DNA from: Pogonophryne albipinna
Taxonomy: Eukaryota > Chordata > Actinopteri > Perciformes > Artedidraconidae
Direction of reading: 5' to 3'
NCBI GenBank assembly: GCA_028583405.1
Contig: CM053244.1
Location: 620,001 to 684,000, forward strand
DNA length: 64,000 bases
The notes beneath the pieces are model-generated. The model saw only the letters and a list, made by a program, of their open reading frames with translations, had not been told where the DNA came from and made no database searches. Positions 11,609-23,141 of the stretch are shown here, piece after piece. A program made the position numbers and the translations under genes. How positions within the stretch are numbered: position 1 is the stretch's first letter; every line of letters starts with the position of its first letter.

Positions 11609-12817
11609 CAGTTTTTCTCGATTGCTAACACACTAAAATTATACATGAAGCACAATTATTTTAACTGACACTCAAAGAGCAAAACATCGGCTCAAATCTC
11701 CAAAACTCTAAACACATTTTCAGCTTTTCACACAATTTGCAAATCAACATGGCACTTTGTGCAAACCACTGCACACGTTTCTCCACGTAAGACACAGGAA
11801 TCTGACATAAAGTCACGTGTTAGCACATACAAAACACTGATATTCAAAATGCCTCACACATGGACCAATGATCAAGAAACACGTTCCACCTGACCTGGTA
11901 GCATAATTGTTGGCTCATCAATCAGGAAGTTAGCACTATGAAAAGACCACAGGTGAGTACTTTCATACAGCAACAATGGAAGCCAACATGGAAGCAAGAG
12001 GAAGAGGAAGGGCTGGGCTGAGAGTGAGAGGAAGAGGTGGGGAGAGAGTGAGAGGAGGAAGAATGAGAGGTAGAGGTAGAGCTGGAGGGAGAGGACGTGG
12101 ACAAAGAAGAATACTCTCATGATATATCAGTGCTTATATCTGTTGTGTGAAACGTATTTACTTCATTACTGTAATTGAATTGTTGGCATGTTGCATACTA
12201 TAACTGTACAAACATCCTGCACAATGTACTGTGGTAAACTTACTTTTATACAACACAGACACTGACCGACAACTATATCTTGTTTATCTGAAGGACTGAG
12301 AAACAAAGAGGTGGAAGGCCAAGGATGTCCAATGAGGCACAGGAAGCAGCAGTTACAAACTGGGTTTGGGCAAACAATGCCATCCCACTTAGAGAGATCC
12401 GAAGCATAGTAACCATGTGCTGAGATGCATGTTGCACAATGTTATCTTTGAATAAAATGTGATTTTTTTCAACAACTCATTTGTATTTCTTCCTTTACTG
12501 TATTTCTGTAAACTCAAGCAATCTTTCTCTGCAGAACCCTCTATGTACAGAGCATAGCCCATAAAAGATGAAAGTGCTTTAGATTATGCTCAGCAGTCAA
12601 ACAGTCAAACAATCTAGCATTATGAATGAAGTGTGTTATATTTGGTGCTAAAGTTTGCATTTGGTAAGTGTTTATGTAGTTTTGAGTGCAGTTCTTCACT
12701 TAGCAGGAGAAATTAGGTGTTTTGCACTTTGGGTGTGTGGTTTTGTGAATTGTGTTTAGTGTTCTGAGAAACTGAGCAATTAAAAAAAAAATGTGTGTTA
12801 GCAATCGAGAAAAACTG
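11609..12817 (+). mobile_element. Tc1/mariner-like element, perfect TIRs, TA duplication
   Basis: A 1209-bp element bounded by exact inverted repeats (cagtttttctcgattgctaa and its complement at 12798-12817). TA dinucleotides lie at 11607-11608 and 12818-12819. It contains a basic RG-rich N-terminal coding piece (11976-12122) and, near 12310-12420, a helix-turn-helix-like piece (ANNAIPLREIRSIV) ending in a stop. The rest of the transposase is absent, so it is probably a deletion derivative. Confidence 0.82.
11976..12122 (+). pseudogene. RG-rich N-terminal remnant of mariner-like transposase
   Basis: A 48-codon reading frame starting MEANMEARGRGRAG and rich in RGRG repeats, ending with TGA at 12120-12122. 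In fish transposon proteins I recall such Arg/Gly-rich leaders preceding a helix-turn-helix region. Here the DNA-binding part appears only as a second broken piece about 190 bp downstream, and no DDE catalytic region follows. The annotation as a transposase remnant rests on its position inside an element with perfect terminal repeats. Alone, the low-complexity sequence would be uninformative. Confidence 0.5.
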
Positions 12818-13636
12818 TAATCTGTGTTGATGGAACAGGAGGAGATTTATTCGTGAAAGCAACAGGTAAATCCCAGAAAATCAAAGTGGTCTGTGGTTCG
12901 GAGGAAGCGGGCAAAGTCTTCATAGACTTTCATGTAAGCCCGACAGGTGCCCACGGTGGCCAAAAACCCCCAGAGATGCCATCTCCAAACGCTTTTTCTG
13001 GCCAAGAATGTGCAAAGGCATAGATCAATGGGTGAGCAACCTTCATTATCGCAAACTCTTCTCATATCCACATAACTACTTCAGCCCACATACATCTGTT
13101 ACAATTAATGATGCTTTATCAACCGTATGGGTTACAATGGTAGTGAAGAAATGTGAGAGGAATTGATGCTTATGTTGAATTTCTTTCACCTTAAATTGTT
13201 ATGTTGAGATGATAAATTAAAACATCAACGAAATGTACCAATAACTATTGAAATGGTATGATAACATGACCATTTTCCTGTATTAAGGTTGCACAATGTA
13301 CTGTATGCCAGGCCGGTGCCATTGTTATTAAACAGGAGGTGGAGTACACCCCAATCAAGGTATGTATATGTTCCTGTATGTATATTTAGTTAAAATAAAG
13401 ACCTACATATTATTCATTTGCAGTATAACAGCTTGATAGGATGATTATAAAGAATCCTCTAACCTATTATTGTAATACTCATGTTAATATCTAATTATCA
13501 CACCCTTGAGTTACCCTCTGCAAATAGAATACTTCATGGTCTTTCCATTGTTGTCTTTCGTAGGTCACACAACCCTTTTAACTAATCGGGATGGATTTGA
13601 TTGGGAAGCTGGCAATAACCAAAAATCGGTACCAGT

Positions 13637-13891
13637 CAGGGTTTCCGTTAGCCGGTAATTACCGGTTTTTAGCTGGTAAAATTTAATAAAAACCGGTAAA
13701 TTCAAAACCTGCCGGTCAAAATGTCCGATGCTCCGATCGATTGGCCGCCGATCATTATCGGCCGATATTCACTCTTAATAGTTTGATCTGTGCTCTCTAT
13801 AAAGGCCGATCAGGAGAGCTGGATCTGATCGATATGGACATAAACGCGAGTGAAGTGTAACCGGCGAGAAAAAATTCTTGCGGAAACCCTG
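13637..13891. mobile_element. hAT MITE (CAGGGTTTCCG family), short copy
   Basis: A 255-bp element with ends cagggtttccgttagccgg and complement of cagggtttccgcaagaatt. It is flanked by exact 8-bp duplications gtaccagt at 13629-13636 and 13892-13899. It interrupts the integrase core of the GIN-like pseudogene. A 774-bp relative with the same ends is at 23643-24416. Confidence 0.92.
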
Positions 13892-14764
13892 GTACCAGTA
13901 TGTCTGTGTCATGATAGATTACATGACCAAATGGGCACAGGCATACCCTCTCAGGACTAAATTAGCGGAAGAAGTGACCGGGTGCATTCTGAAATTCTTC
14001 TATTAATTTGAAGCACCAAAAAGAATCCTCATAGATCAAGGCAGATAATTTGTCAATGCCGTAAGTGTTTCTTAATAAAGGCTTAACATCTGTCATGAAT
14101 AATCTATGTTTACTTAATTTAAGTCTTATTTAAGACATTTTAATTTATTTTACACCATGCAATTATAATTAGTTTTGAGGAAGTAATTTCATGTTTTGTT
14201 CCACCAATTTTCAGATCAATACCCGGGTCTGTGAGGTTCTACAGATCAAAAGAAGTCTGTGTTCACCATATCATCCTCAGACCAATGGATTGGTGGAGAG
14301 GATGAATGGTACAATACAGAGGTGAGCAGAGAGTCTGGCAAAGGTTGATGGTAGTGTGGAGGATGTTGTGGGCCTAGAGAGTTTGACAGAGGAAATCCTG
14401 CACCTGGAAGATACCCTGAAGGAAGCCAGGGAGAATGTGACAAGGGCCCAGGAAAAAAAAAGGCAACGCCTGAAGTCTAGCGGTAAGACCATTTTTAAGG
14501 TTGGCGACAAAGTTTGGAGGCAGAACAAGCGCAGCCAGCAGAGGAAGGGAGGCAAGTTGGAGCCCAATTTTCTTGGTCCATTTATTATCAAAAGCCTTCA
14601 GGGAAAAAGTGCAGACCTGCAGGGGGAAAAAGTGGCCCTCATACATAAAGTCAATATAGATCACTTGAAACATTGTAAAGAGGAGGGCCTAAGAATCCCA
14701 CAGAAAATTAAGGATGTCACAAAACCAATGACAAGACCATCGGTCATTGTGTTTGCTGGAGAAC

Positions 14765-14946
14765 CTCCATCCTCACCAGTGCCGCCTGCCCCAGGACCTG
14801 CAGTAGCTACACCTACACCTCCATCCTCACCAGTGCCGCCTGCCCCAGGACCTGCAGTAGCTACACCTACACCTCCATCCTCACCAGTGCCGCCTGCCCC
14901 AGGACCTGCAGTAGCTACACCTACACCTCCATCCTCACCAGTGCCG
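14765..14946 (+). repeat. 54-bp coding minisatellite (Pro/Ala-rich)
   Basis: Just over three near-identical 54-bp units, each encoding PSSPVPPAPGPAVATPTP in the frame of the GIN-like C-terminal piece. The units are almost without differences, pointing to recent amplification in otherwise decayed sequence. Confidence 0.9.
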
Positions 14947-14985
14947 CCCTTACTCACTCTAGCGCACTCGGGCCGGCTAAAATGA

Positions 14986-15869
14986 TTGGTTGTGCTTTTT
15001 ACAGTACTACGGCTTCCACAGATGACATTTTTTTATGGATTTTTTGTCAAAGCACTTAAGATATTCATTGCTATCGGGATGTGAAGAACATTCCATGGAA
15101 TATAACAAAAAGTTTATCTCGAGCCGGTTTCTCAAACTTACCTACCCCACCTTTAAGCCTCTTTGATGTAATAATCAGAGCTGAAACCATCTAACACAGA
15201 CTTCCTTATTTATCTTTGAATAATAACGTAAAAATAAAGACGACTATACTTCAGTCATTTTAATGCAATTAGCTGAGATAATATGATTAACCGACAGCTG
15301 TGGGTATTTGATACAACAAGATGATTTATATACTTGTATGATAAATATTTTAACTATGTCAGCATGACACCACTTAAGAGGGCAGTAAAAGTTGGTTAAA
15401 ACCATATTTATTTTCTTAAAATTATTAGCCTCTTATTTATGTCATAAGCCTGAAAATATTATAATTACATTACTTTACTCTATAGTCTAATCTACTGTTT
15501 GCTATTACAATAGACTGTTTCACTTCACTCCTACATACTTTATTTCTCACTTTACTGCACTATTGGATTAAGATGATGCATATTAAACTATTTGCTAGAA
15601 ATTATATCCATTTTAGATTCCATTGTGTATTAACATTTCAATTATTTTCATATTTGGTAGTTATTTGTTCTGCTAGATCCCCTTGATGGACTCCTAAATT
15701 GCCCTTGTGGTGTGATGCGGGAGACAATAAAAGGCTTATCTTATAGTAAACCAACATTCCTCTGTGGTGTTCATGGTATAATCAAGGTGAATTATCAAAT
15801 GCTTCATTGAAAAACAAAACAAAGCAAAACACACAAAAACTGACAAAGTGTTCCAACTTCCTGTTGTCC
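14986..15869. other. AT-rich intergenic DNA with LINE-like tail
   Basis: No gene. At about 15700-15745 the sequence 'gggagacaataaaaggcttatcttat' resembles a fish LINE 3' tail. Confidence 0.4.
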
Positions 15870-15875
15870 TTTATT
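15870..15875 (-). terminator. Polyadenylation signal AATAAA overlapping a stop codon
   Basis: On the minus strand the stop TGA of the exon at 15875-16159 overlaps AATAAA (TGAATAAA). This is an unusually short or absent 3' UTR signal; other downstream signals may be used. Confidence 0.4.
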
Positions 15876-16159
15876 CAAACTACAGAAATGCATTCGCAGA
15901 ATGCCCGATACCCTCTTTTGTCTCTGATCTCGTTTAAGAAGGTCCACATGTCTTCCAAATGTTCAAACCTAAACTTGAATGGCTCCAAGATTGCCTCCAT
16001 CTCATCCTTGTCACATTCGTCAGGTTTTTCCTCCCAAAGCTTGACAGCCTCTCTTAGTTGTGCTTCCCCCATGCTCACTGCATCGGGCAAATGCACCCTG
16101 GTGCACAAATGTTTGCGTGCCACCACCCATTCCGCTGCCTTCTTGCAGTCCTGCACGAT
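15875..16159 (-). CDS. Terminal exon of unrecognised gene (candidate)
   Basis: On the minus strand a strong polypyrimidine tract (tttctctctcttttccgtag) precedes an open exon. It reads IVQDCKKAAEWVVARKH at its start and RFEHLEDMWTFLNEIRDKR near its end, stopping at 15877-15875. Two acceptors are possible (before 16170 or 16159). With the 16159 acceptor it joins in phase 0 to the candidate exon at 27214-27316. The product is helical, rich in Glu/Lys, and without a motif I can name. The codon pattern looks constrained, not random. The intron between the two exons holds the P element. I do not recognise the family; it may be part of the zinc-finger gene at 41640-42222 or an unrelated host gene. 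Confidence 0.45.
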   Translation of the reverse strand: MVQDCKKAAEWVVARKHLCTRVHLPDAVSMGEAQLREAVKLWEEKPDECDKDEMEAILEPFKFRFEHLEDMWTFLNEIRDKRGYRAFCECISVV

Positions 16160-17879
16160 CTTAGATGTGGCTACGGAAAAGAGAGAGAAAATATATCATA
16201 CCCACTGATACATATTAAGCATTAAGTAGCTTTTTGGCAGACTAACCCATGGAAAGGGCGTCCTCCTTGGATATGATGCATAGAACCAGCGCCATATAGA
16301 CTGAGAGTTACGTCATCTCCGTTCACTCCAATGGACCACTTTTTTACAGCAATGGCGGATCGTGGAGCCTCTCAATCGTTCCCCGAAAGTTAGCGCCAAG
16401 GCTAGCAGAGCTGTAGAGCTGCAGCATAATAGACCGTTCGTGACGGACTTTTAAAGGTAAGAAGAAGTTTAAAGATTTATATTGCGGATATTATCAGCAC
16501 ATCTGATTCAAATGAACATGTGTATTAAAGGATGTCAGTGGATTATCCCTAAATTAGTAGATTTAGGGAACGTTTACAGATAACAGATTAAGCTAGGATA
16601 CCGGATCAAGTTAGCAACACACGTTGAACAGCCTTTTAATTGTAAATTCCGTTCTCTTAATGTCTATTTGGTCCAACGTTGTTGAATTAGAGAAGAGGGG
16701 CTTCTAAACGGGATTGTATGCGGGGGTGGAGGGAGTTAAATATTAGATAAATATAACTTTGGTGCGTGTAAGAGTGAGTGTTTTTAGCAGAGCCATATTG
16801 TGTCCTTGTGATTATTACCTGTCTGTATAATGTTGCAGCTCAGCTGATTTTGGATTGATGGCAAAGGGAGAGGGACTTAAGTGAGAGTGAAAACACAAGG
16901 TAAGTTTAATACTACTGTTTTATATAAGTAAGCATACTAAACATGTATTCTATCACTGTATTATATAAGTAATCTTGTTAGTAACCTACTGTATGGCAGG
17001 TGGAGGGGCAGTGATGTTACAGGTGGAGGAGCAAAACTGCAAGACTGCAAACTCACAAGATAGAGAAATCAAAGTTTGTTCTCCAGAGAAGAGGTTGATT
17101 TCACTTCAATTTTTTATTTCATATTTTCTAAAGATGTGGAAATGGCAAAAAAAAAAACTTGAGCTGTAACCAAGACAACTGTAACAACATGAGTAGAGAG
17201 CCACCAAGGTTTTTCAAGTCCCTCTCTTACTCCATTTTGCCAACCCAAACTTCCAGGTACATGACGGGACACCTTGCTTGTTTTTGTTGTTTGCGCTCCT
17301 GTTAGAAATTAAAATCAATGTTTAATAGCATAATGTAGCTTAAACATACCGTCAGTTTAAATGCTATTTTATTCTGGAAAAAAACGGAAGTTCTCAATAC
17401 CAAGCTTTTATTCTGAAAATCCTTCATGATGACATCCGGGACTACCGTCCATTAGTATCATTAAAGTGGCTATTGACGCCGTTAACATGTATTACATATA
17501 AAGTTATGAAAGAGATAAGGAGGAGAAAAGGCATGTGGAAGTAAGCAATGAATGTAAAATGTCGAAATCCTCTGTTTAACGCGATAACAGACACAGAAGA
17601 CCGAGGGGGAAGTCTCCTACGTCACTACAGCTCCCAGAGAGGAGGAGCGAACAGCCAGCAAGCGGGAAGGACGAATGCTTGTGAGGCCTCTTCTGCTCGG
17701 CCAGCACCTGGGAGAGGAAGCTGCAGCCTTTCTCTCCTGACTGAACAATCTCCTGCTTGTAACATTACCGTGCCTTTTTTATTAATTAAAGTACCATTTG
17801 AACCTTCTCAGAGATTCCATTTAGTCTCCTTTTAAAGCTTCTCTCCTGGACGCGAGAATAACGAACACAACATAACACT

Positions 17880-17995
17880 CCTCTGGCTGGGTGCTGGCAG
17901 GTGGAGGGCAGTGATGTTGGCAGGTGGAGGGGCAGTGATGTTACGGGTGGAAGGGCAGTTATGTTAGCTGGGTGCTGGCAGGTGGAAGAGCAATG
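17880..17995. repeat. Short tandem repeat 'gcaggtggaggggcagtgatgtt'
   Basis: Several imperfect copies of a roughly 23-40-bp unit, with a further copy near 16992-17020. It is a non-coding part of the P element. Confidence 0.6.
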
Positions 17996-18147
17996 TTTAG
18001 TCCAAATATTTCCATTGCAACGACTAATGGAAATGATTGCAGCTGTGGATCTGTTTGGGGGTTGCTAGATGTGGTAGCTTGGCTGCTGTTGTTCCTTTTC
18101 ACCTTTTTGGATTGGCTCTTGCTTCCAAAATGGCCATCTTTTAATTA

Positions 18148-18524
18148 TTATTTTTTTCTGTCATTTCTAATTTGTTTGGCCTCAATTCTCAGCCTCAGCC
18201 GTATGAATCTTTTTACGAGTTTTTGTTGTACTCCACAGCATGACGGAAGCCTGCTGGAGAGGGCCTGAGCTTCTTTCTCCAAGACACCCACTGCGTTGGG
18301 GAGCTGCATGAGGGAGGAACCAGTCTTGGTCCTAAATAGTTCCTCAATTTGGTGAATGAAGTCAAAGGCTTCTTGGGAGAGACGACAAAGAGCACCTGCC
18401 TTGAAGTCTTTCAAGTCCACTAACAAGCTGTTGTCACCAGAAGGACTCTCATCATGGTGCTCTGTTGCAATTTTGCATTTTTCACAGATGCTGGCAAACT
18501 TGATGATTTTGTGGACGATGTAGC
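18148..18524 (-). CDS. P-element transposase, exon 4 (C-terminal domain)
   Basis: This begins after ttgcag at 18525 and encodes GYIVHKIIKFASICEKC (with the G split over the splice). It then has a Leu-rich helical region and ends VKRFIRLRLRIEAKQ before a short basic tail and stop. The GYI..K.....C..C pattern and the FIRLRL ending are what I know from the C-terminus of P/THAP9-type transposases. The phase matches the donor at 18588 exactly. No frameshift or stop interrupts it. Confidence 0.75.
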
Positions 18525-18588
18525 CTGCAAGATGGAAGAGAATACATTTCTAAGTTTTTGTGAGGTCAGGTGCAGCTGCTCTGTTCAC

Positions 18589-18984
18589 CGCCATCAGCTG
18601 TTCCACTCTCACTGATGGAGTGATTTTTGGCTCCCCTGTTGAAGTCTGCCAAAAAGCTACTGTGGTCTTCCTGGTAGCTCCCAGAGCTGATGGTGGTGAG
18701 GAACTGCCCCACAGATATGATTCTCAGTGCATGATGGAATTCCACTGGAGTTGGGACAGGATTTTTAGACCTCACACAGCTGAATGTATTTTCAAGGCAG
18801 TCTTGTGTGAACCTTGACGTTAACACAAACCTGTGTCCTTGTGTAAGCATCTCCTCTTGTATGGCCAAAATTGATGTTGTTGCCATTATCACCCCTGTTT
18901 GAACAGGCTTCCAACCTCCCTTTTGAACTATCTTTATCCCACTTCTCTCAGTCTCCTCATCCCTTCTTCCCTCAATCTTTGAGA
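18589..18984 (-). CDS. P-element transposase, exon 3
   Basis: This exon lies between the acceptor cttacattag and the donor GGCG/gtgaac. It encodes FVLTSRFTQDCLENTFSCVR and PVPTPVEFHHALRI, the conserved block that follows the catalytic core in THAP9/P transposases. The first about 45 residues (SKIEGRRDEETERS) are not recognisable. The RNase-H-like catalytic core with its acidic residues, which should precede this block, is absent: only an intron of 110 bp separates it from the THAP exon. Phases fit on both sides (phase 1 in, phase 1 out). Confidence 0.72.
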
Positions 18985-19094
18985 CTAATGTAAGTAGAAG
19001 ACATGGCACTGTAAATGTTCGAACATTTAAAATATTATACCACTTAAAAATAAGAAATATTACTTTTGTTACTAAGAGTTCATACTTATTATAC

Positions 19095-19290
19095 CTGTGT
19101 CACCTTTCACACTATAGCTGTGATCATGAGCTATGGGCTTTGTAGATACAGGTCCCGGGGTGAATCGTGGTGCAGGGGCCCTTCTCTTTTTGACCACAGG
19201 GCGATGCACGAAGATGGTGGGTATAGCCTCTGCTCTCAGCCTAGTCTTGCCCTTTTTTGTCTTGACAAACTGGTCTGCATCAAAATGTGC
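19095..19290 (-). CDS. P-element transposase, exon 2 (second half of THAP domain)
   Basis: It starts after ccgcag with AHFDADQF, supplying the final His of the C2CH zinc site. It continues with RLRAEAIPTIF, the AVPTIF-like box closing THAP domains, then a basic KKRRAPAPRF stretch that may be a nuclear localisation signal. It ends at the donor gtataa at 19094. Joined to exon 1 in phase 0, the THAP domain is complete and about 77 residues long. Confidence 0.78.
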
Positions 19291-20394
19291 CTGCGGAGTG
19301 ACTTGAGGTTACTTCACACACAGAACAACTCAGTTTTGTCTGCCCACATACATATTCCATAGTGGTTGAATACACAGTATTAGGAAACACTTTATACTTA
19401 CTGGACATGTTATACTCATTACATACTGTATATAAAATATGACCAAGAATGTGAGACAACTTTATAGAAATTCATATCACATCTGTTACTGATGCCATTT
19501 GTCATACTTTGTTCAACTCACAAATAATAAAGTTCCATAACTTCAGTTGGGAACAAAGACCACACCTTCTCTCCCCAAGGCAATTTCCCATCCAATAGGT
19601 GTGCTATATACAGATGTAGCACTCCAGATCAGACTCACATGGGTGTGTCCCAGTCAAAAGCCCAGCGGATCCCAGTGGCTGGGGGTGTTGCCAAATTGCT
19701 AGAGGGCGTTGCCCAATTTCCCCATTTGTTCCATTACAGGATTTAACCATGTGATGGCGCTTCATTCACAAATACACAAAGACAACTGGGTGTTGTAGAA
19801 CTTAGTCTGTTTGCAATGTTTGCAGCTCTGCAGTTGTGTTTGTTGAATACTGTAGCATTTAATCACTTATTTGTTACTGTATGGTTTTCACAGGCTACTA
19901 TAATGAAAAAACATCAATATTTTAGATCAAATAAAGTATATAGTTTGCTTTATGCAGTATATTTCTTGTAATATTGTTGGGGTGTTTTTACACAGTACAG
20001 TAGATTGAAGTAAATCAATTTATACATTAAGATAAGATAAGATGGACCTTTATTAATCCCCGTGGGGAAATTCAGTAGTTCAAACAGCAACGGGGTGAGA
20101 GTGAAAAACAGGACGGCACAGATTCACACAGATTAATAAAATCAAAAATAAGATGAGCGATAAAAATATTAATAATGAAAAACTATGAAATAAGAAATGA
20201 ATAAAACTAAAATGTAATTATCATATCATATAATATAATGTATTGTATTATTAAGTAATATCATACATTAACCCCATTATAGCAGATGCCACATTGAATG
20301 GATGAACACATTTATGCATCAATAATTACAACAGAGTATTTCTAAATACAAGTTGTAAAAATACTTATATGTATTTAATATTAACCCTTTGGAG

Positions 20395-21509
20395 TCGACC
20401 GTCACGCCGGCGTGATCAGATCACATGACCTGTTCAAGCCGGTGCCGCATAAAAACAACAGTCCGGACAACATTGCCGTGTGTTTCTGTCGAAAGTACTG
20501 ACTTGAAACTATATGCCAGTCTTTGTTTCATGCAAAAAGACCCAATAAACACGGAGATACGATGATATAAAGTTAATACAGATATATTTCAGAAGTATGA
20601 ATAATGGAAGCACATATTTTAATATCTTCGCCGTATTTGATCATTTTACGAAACGGAAAATACTGGAAACTGTAGATTCTGCTCAACAGAATGTATTTAC
20701 CAGGGAGGGGGTGAGGTAATCAGGTAAACGGAGTGATACGAAACGAGACGAAACGAGTCGAAAAGAGACGAAGAGGGACGGCGGGAACCGAAGAAAGACG
20801 GCGGGAAATGGAGAGAGACGAAGATATACGAAGACAGGCGGCGGGAGACGAAGAGAGACGGCGGGAGACTGCGATTGAAGTAAAGTGACAGACAAACATT
20901 GAGAATTTAGACATAGTTAGATAGATTTAGAGTTTTGAAGATTCAACTATGATGAAGAGAACTCTGAACGTGAGTCAAGCTTTAAGCTTGTTTTTTGACA
21001 TGGAGGAGGAGGAACCTGTGATGTTGCCCTCTGTGTCGTAGTTGACAGAAACCGCTTTGAAGCGTGGCACAGATAAAGACAGAAAAAACTGATTTGTGTA
21101 CATAATGTGTATATATATATATATATATATTTGTATTATATTTATAATAACACTTTTGCCTTATCAGAATGAAATCCCATGCTACCTCAATCAAACTTTC
21201 ACATTATCATAGTGACATCCCATGTATATATTTCCAGCTTTTAAATGGTTTCGTTGTGTATGTTTGTGTTACCTATATGAAAAATAATATCATTTTCAAA
21301 ATCTGTTTTTATGTTTTTTTTTGTGATTTTGGGTCCAAAATGTTCATATAGTATCTCAAAGTGAAAGAAATAACTATCAGGTTATATAGGTGAGGTTGTC
21401 CTTAAAAAAAGATACCAAACATTGACATGCCAAACATTTCTTAATGGGGTTTAGTAAGACAAATCAAAAGTATGTGAAAACGGCCAAATTAGCCCAGGAC
21501 TCCAAAGGG
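20395..21509. mobile_element. Non-autonomous piggyBac element, in copy A
   Basis: TTAA at 20391-20394 and 21510-21513 flank inverted ends ccctttggagtc / gactccaaaggg. Near 20951 a short reading frame MMKRTLNVSQALSLFFDMEE resembles the acidic N-terminus of a PGBD-type transposase and stops soon after. The same element is in copy B, so it was inside the composite before it was copied. Confidence 0.82.
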
Positions 21510-21782
21510 TTAATAACATAATGATTACTTTCAGATGATAATACTTTTCAGGGGTAGGTCCGGTCTGACAGCGCTTAGCTCTCTGCTGCAGAGAAGATCA
21601 CTGCTCTAAACAAAGTCAAAAATCCTACATCCAAACGGAATAAATATAATTAATTATGATGAATACGTTAAGTCTTGTTCATTGTTTTTCACTTTTATTA
21701 AATGTTTGATATTTCCGGCACAGACCCTTTCATACCGACAATGCGCGATAGAAGCAACATAAAGTGCGACAGTTTAAATATG

Positions 21783-21960
21783 CCAGTGTTAATTTCGTCA
21801 ACGAAAACTATGACGAAAAATGTTCGTCAACGACCTTTTTTACATGACTAAGACGAGACGATGACGAGCTAAAAATAGATTCTTGATAACGAAAACTATA
21901 ACGAAATGTATATTTAGTTTTCGTTGATGAGACGAGACGGACTAAGGTGTTAATGGTGGA
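21783..21960. mobile_element. Small hAT-type MITE (CAGTGTTAATTTCGTC), in copy A
   Basis: It starts cagtgttaatttcgtcaacg and is built of repeated cgtcaacgaaaac motifs. The far end is around ggtgttaatgg and is less conserved. The homologous copy is at about 36064-36236. Confidence 0.6.
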
Positions 21961-22226
21961 CTATCGGACATTCAGAATGCAGCATATTTCCCCCAAGTGT
22001 CTGTCAAAATGCATTTTACGTTTCTAACTTGCAATATCATTATTTCCGCTCTCTTCACTCCAGAAGAGCGATCTCCCTGTGTCTCTCTGTGTGCGGGGGA
22101 TCACAGGAGGGGGGGGGGGGGGGGGAAGCTGTGGAATGTGACTCCACACATTCCGATGGCCAATTAGTTTGAAACAAAGAGTTCCCAACAGCATAGGAAA
22201 CATGGGGGGTTGGGGCTGGTGAACTG

Positions 22227-22376
22227 TTTATTCATCATTCAATTCATTCTATATTTTATTCTGTAGATGGTGTACATTACTTTTCACTTCACTGCTTGTT
22301 GCACCGTTAGAAGCTAAACTGCATTTCGTTGTCTCAGTACCTGTAATCTGTGCAATAACAATAAAGTTGAATCTAA
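22227..22376 (+). repeat. LINE/SINE-type 3' tail, first copy
   Basis: This 150-bp stretch ending in tgcaataacaataaag reappears almost unchanged at 22997-23141. It is therefore duplicated inside copy A. It looks like the 3' end of a non-LTR element. Confidence 0.6.
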
Positions 22377-22996
22377 TCTTGAGCAGGAACTAATGTAGGC
22401 TATTTACTTAGTACACATCTGACATTAACGATTAAACACATTTGTGCATTCTTTATGAATGCAAACCGAGTCAAGCCGACTCCGGAGGAAATCATATTTC
22501 GTTTATTTTTAACGAAATAAATGTGATTTAATCCACATAATTTACTGTGTTAATTGTTTACTGTAGTATTGTTTAACTTGAAGGTGCCTGATGTGAACAT
22601 TTCCAGAATGTATTGTCTTAACTTTTTAAATGCCTCTGTGATGTGCTGCTACCCATTTTCCCCTCGGGGACTAATAAACGAATACTATATATTGAACGTC
22701 TATTGAATGGCCTTTGTATGCATACAGTACAGTATAGCCCAACCATTTACACCTTCCTTTTTTCCCGTCAAGAGTTTGAATTGGAGAAAGGTAGTCGATG
22801 GTGCTTTTAAAGCCTATTGCATAATAACTGTGTGATTTATATTGCTTTTCAAATGCATGTGGCCACCCATTTACACTGCTCTTCCCGTCAAGAATACTGT
22901 ATGAATAGAACTTAGTTAGATCACTTTACATTTCTGCGAATGAATTTGTAACTGTTAATACTGCTCACAGGCTGCTAGATTCATACCCAAGCTCAC

Positions 22997-23141
22997 TGTT
23001 TATTCATCATTCAATTCATTCTATATGTTATTCTGTAGATTGTGTACATTACTTTTCACTTCACTGCTTGTTGCACCGTTAGAAGCTAAACTGCATTTCG
23101 TTGTCTCAGTACCTGTAATCTGTGCAATAACAATAAAGCAG
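22997..23141 (+). repeat. LINE/SINE-type 3' tail, second copy
   Basis: Near-identical to 22227-22376. It lies in the segment missing from copy B, so either copy B lost it by recombination or copy A gained it. Confidence 0.6.

Larger units (their letters stand above)
12820..14985 (+). pseudogene. GIN/Ginger-type integrase gene, broken
   Basis: Five consecutive pieces read as a gypsy-like integrase split by introns. (1) About 12835-13032 has FHVSPTGAH, then after a frameshift RDAISKRFFW and CKGIDQW, ending at a gtgagc donor. (2) About 13288-13358 encodes the CTVCQAG half of the H2C2 zinc finger, ending before gtatgt. (3) About 13580-14060 carries the core start (MDLIGKL, DYMTKWAQAYPL, LIDQGR). 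(4) From 14216 comes SPYHPQTNGLVERMNGT, with the catalytic Glu. (5) 14340-14985 has a GPY/F-like domain (FKVGDKVW...NFLGPF) and a Pro-rich tail. Breaks are in-frame TAA in FFY-stop-FEAPKRI and GR-stop-F, a TGA after NGTIQR, and a 255-bp MITE inside piece 3. Introns separate it from LTR retrotransposon pol and fit vertebrate GIN genes or Ginger DNA transposons. Confidence 0.72.

Noticed and set aside
11872..12120. Minus-strand Ser/Leu-rich ORF
   Set aside because: It is the complement of the Arg/Gly-rich leader of a mariner-like element.
20683..20914. Ser/Arg/Pro-rich ORFs (SRRLSSSPAA type)
   Set aside because: They arise from a gacggcggga-like simple repeat inside the piggyBac remnant; no domain.
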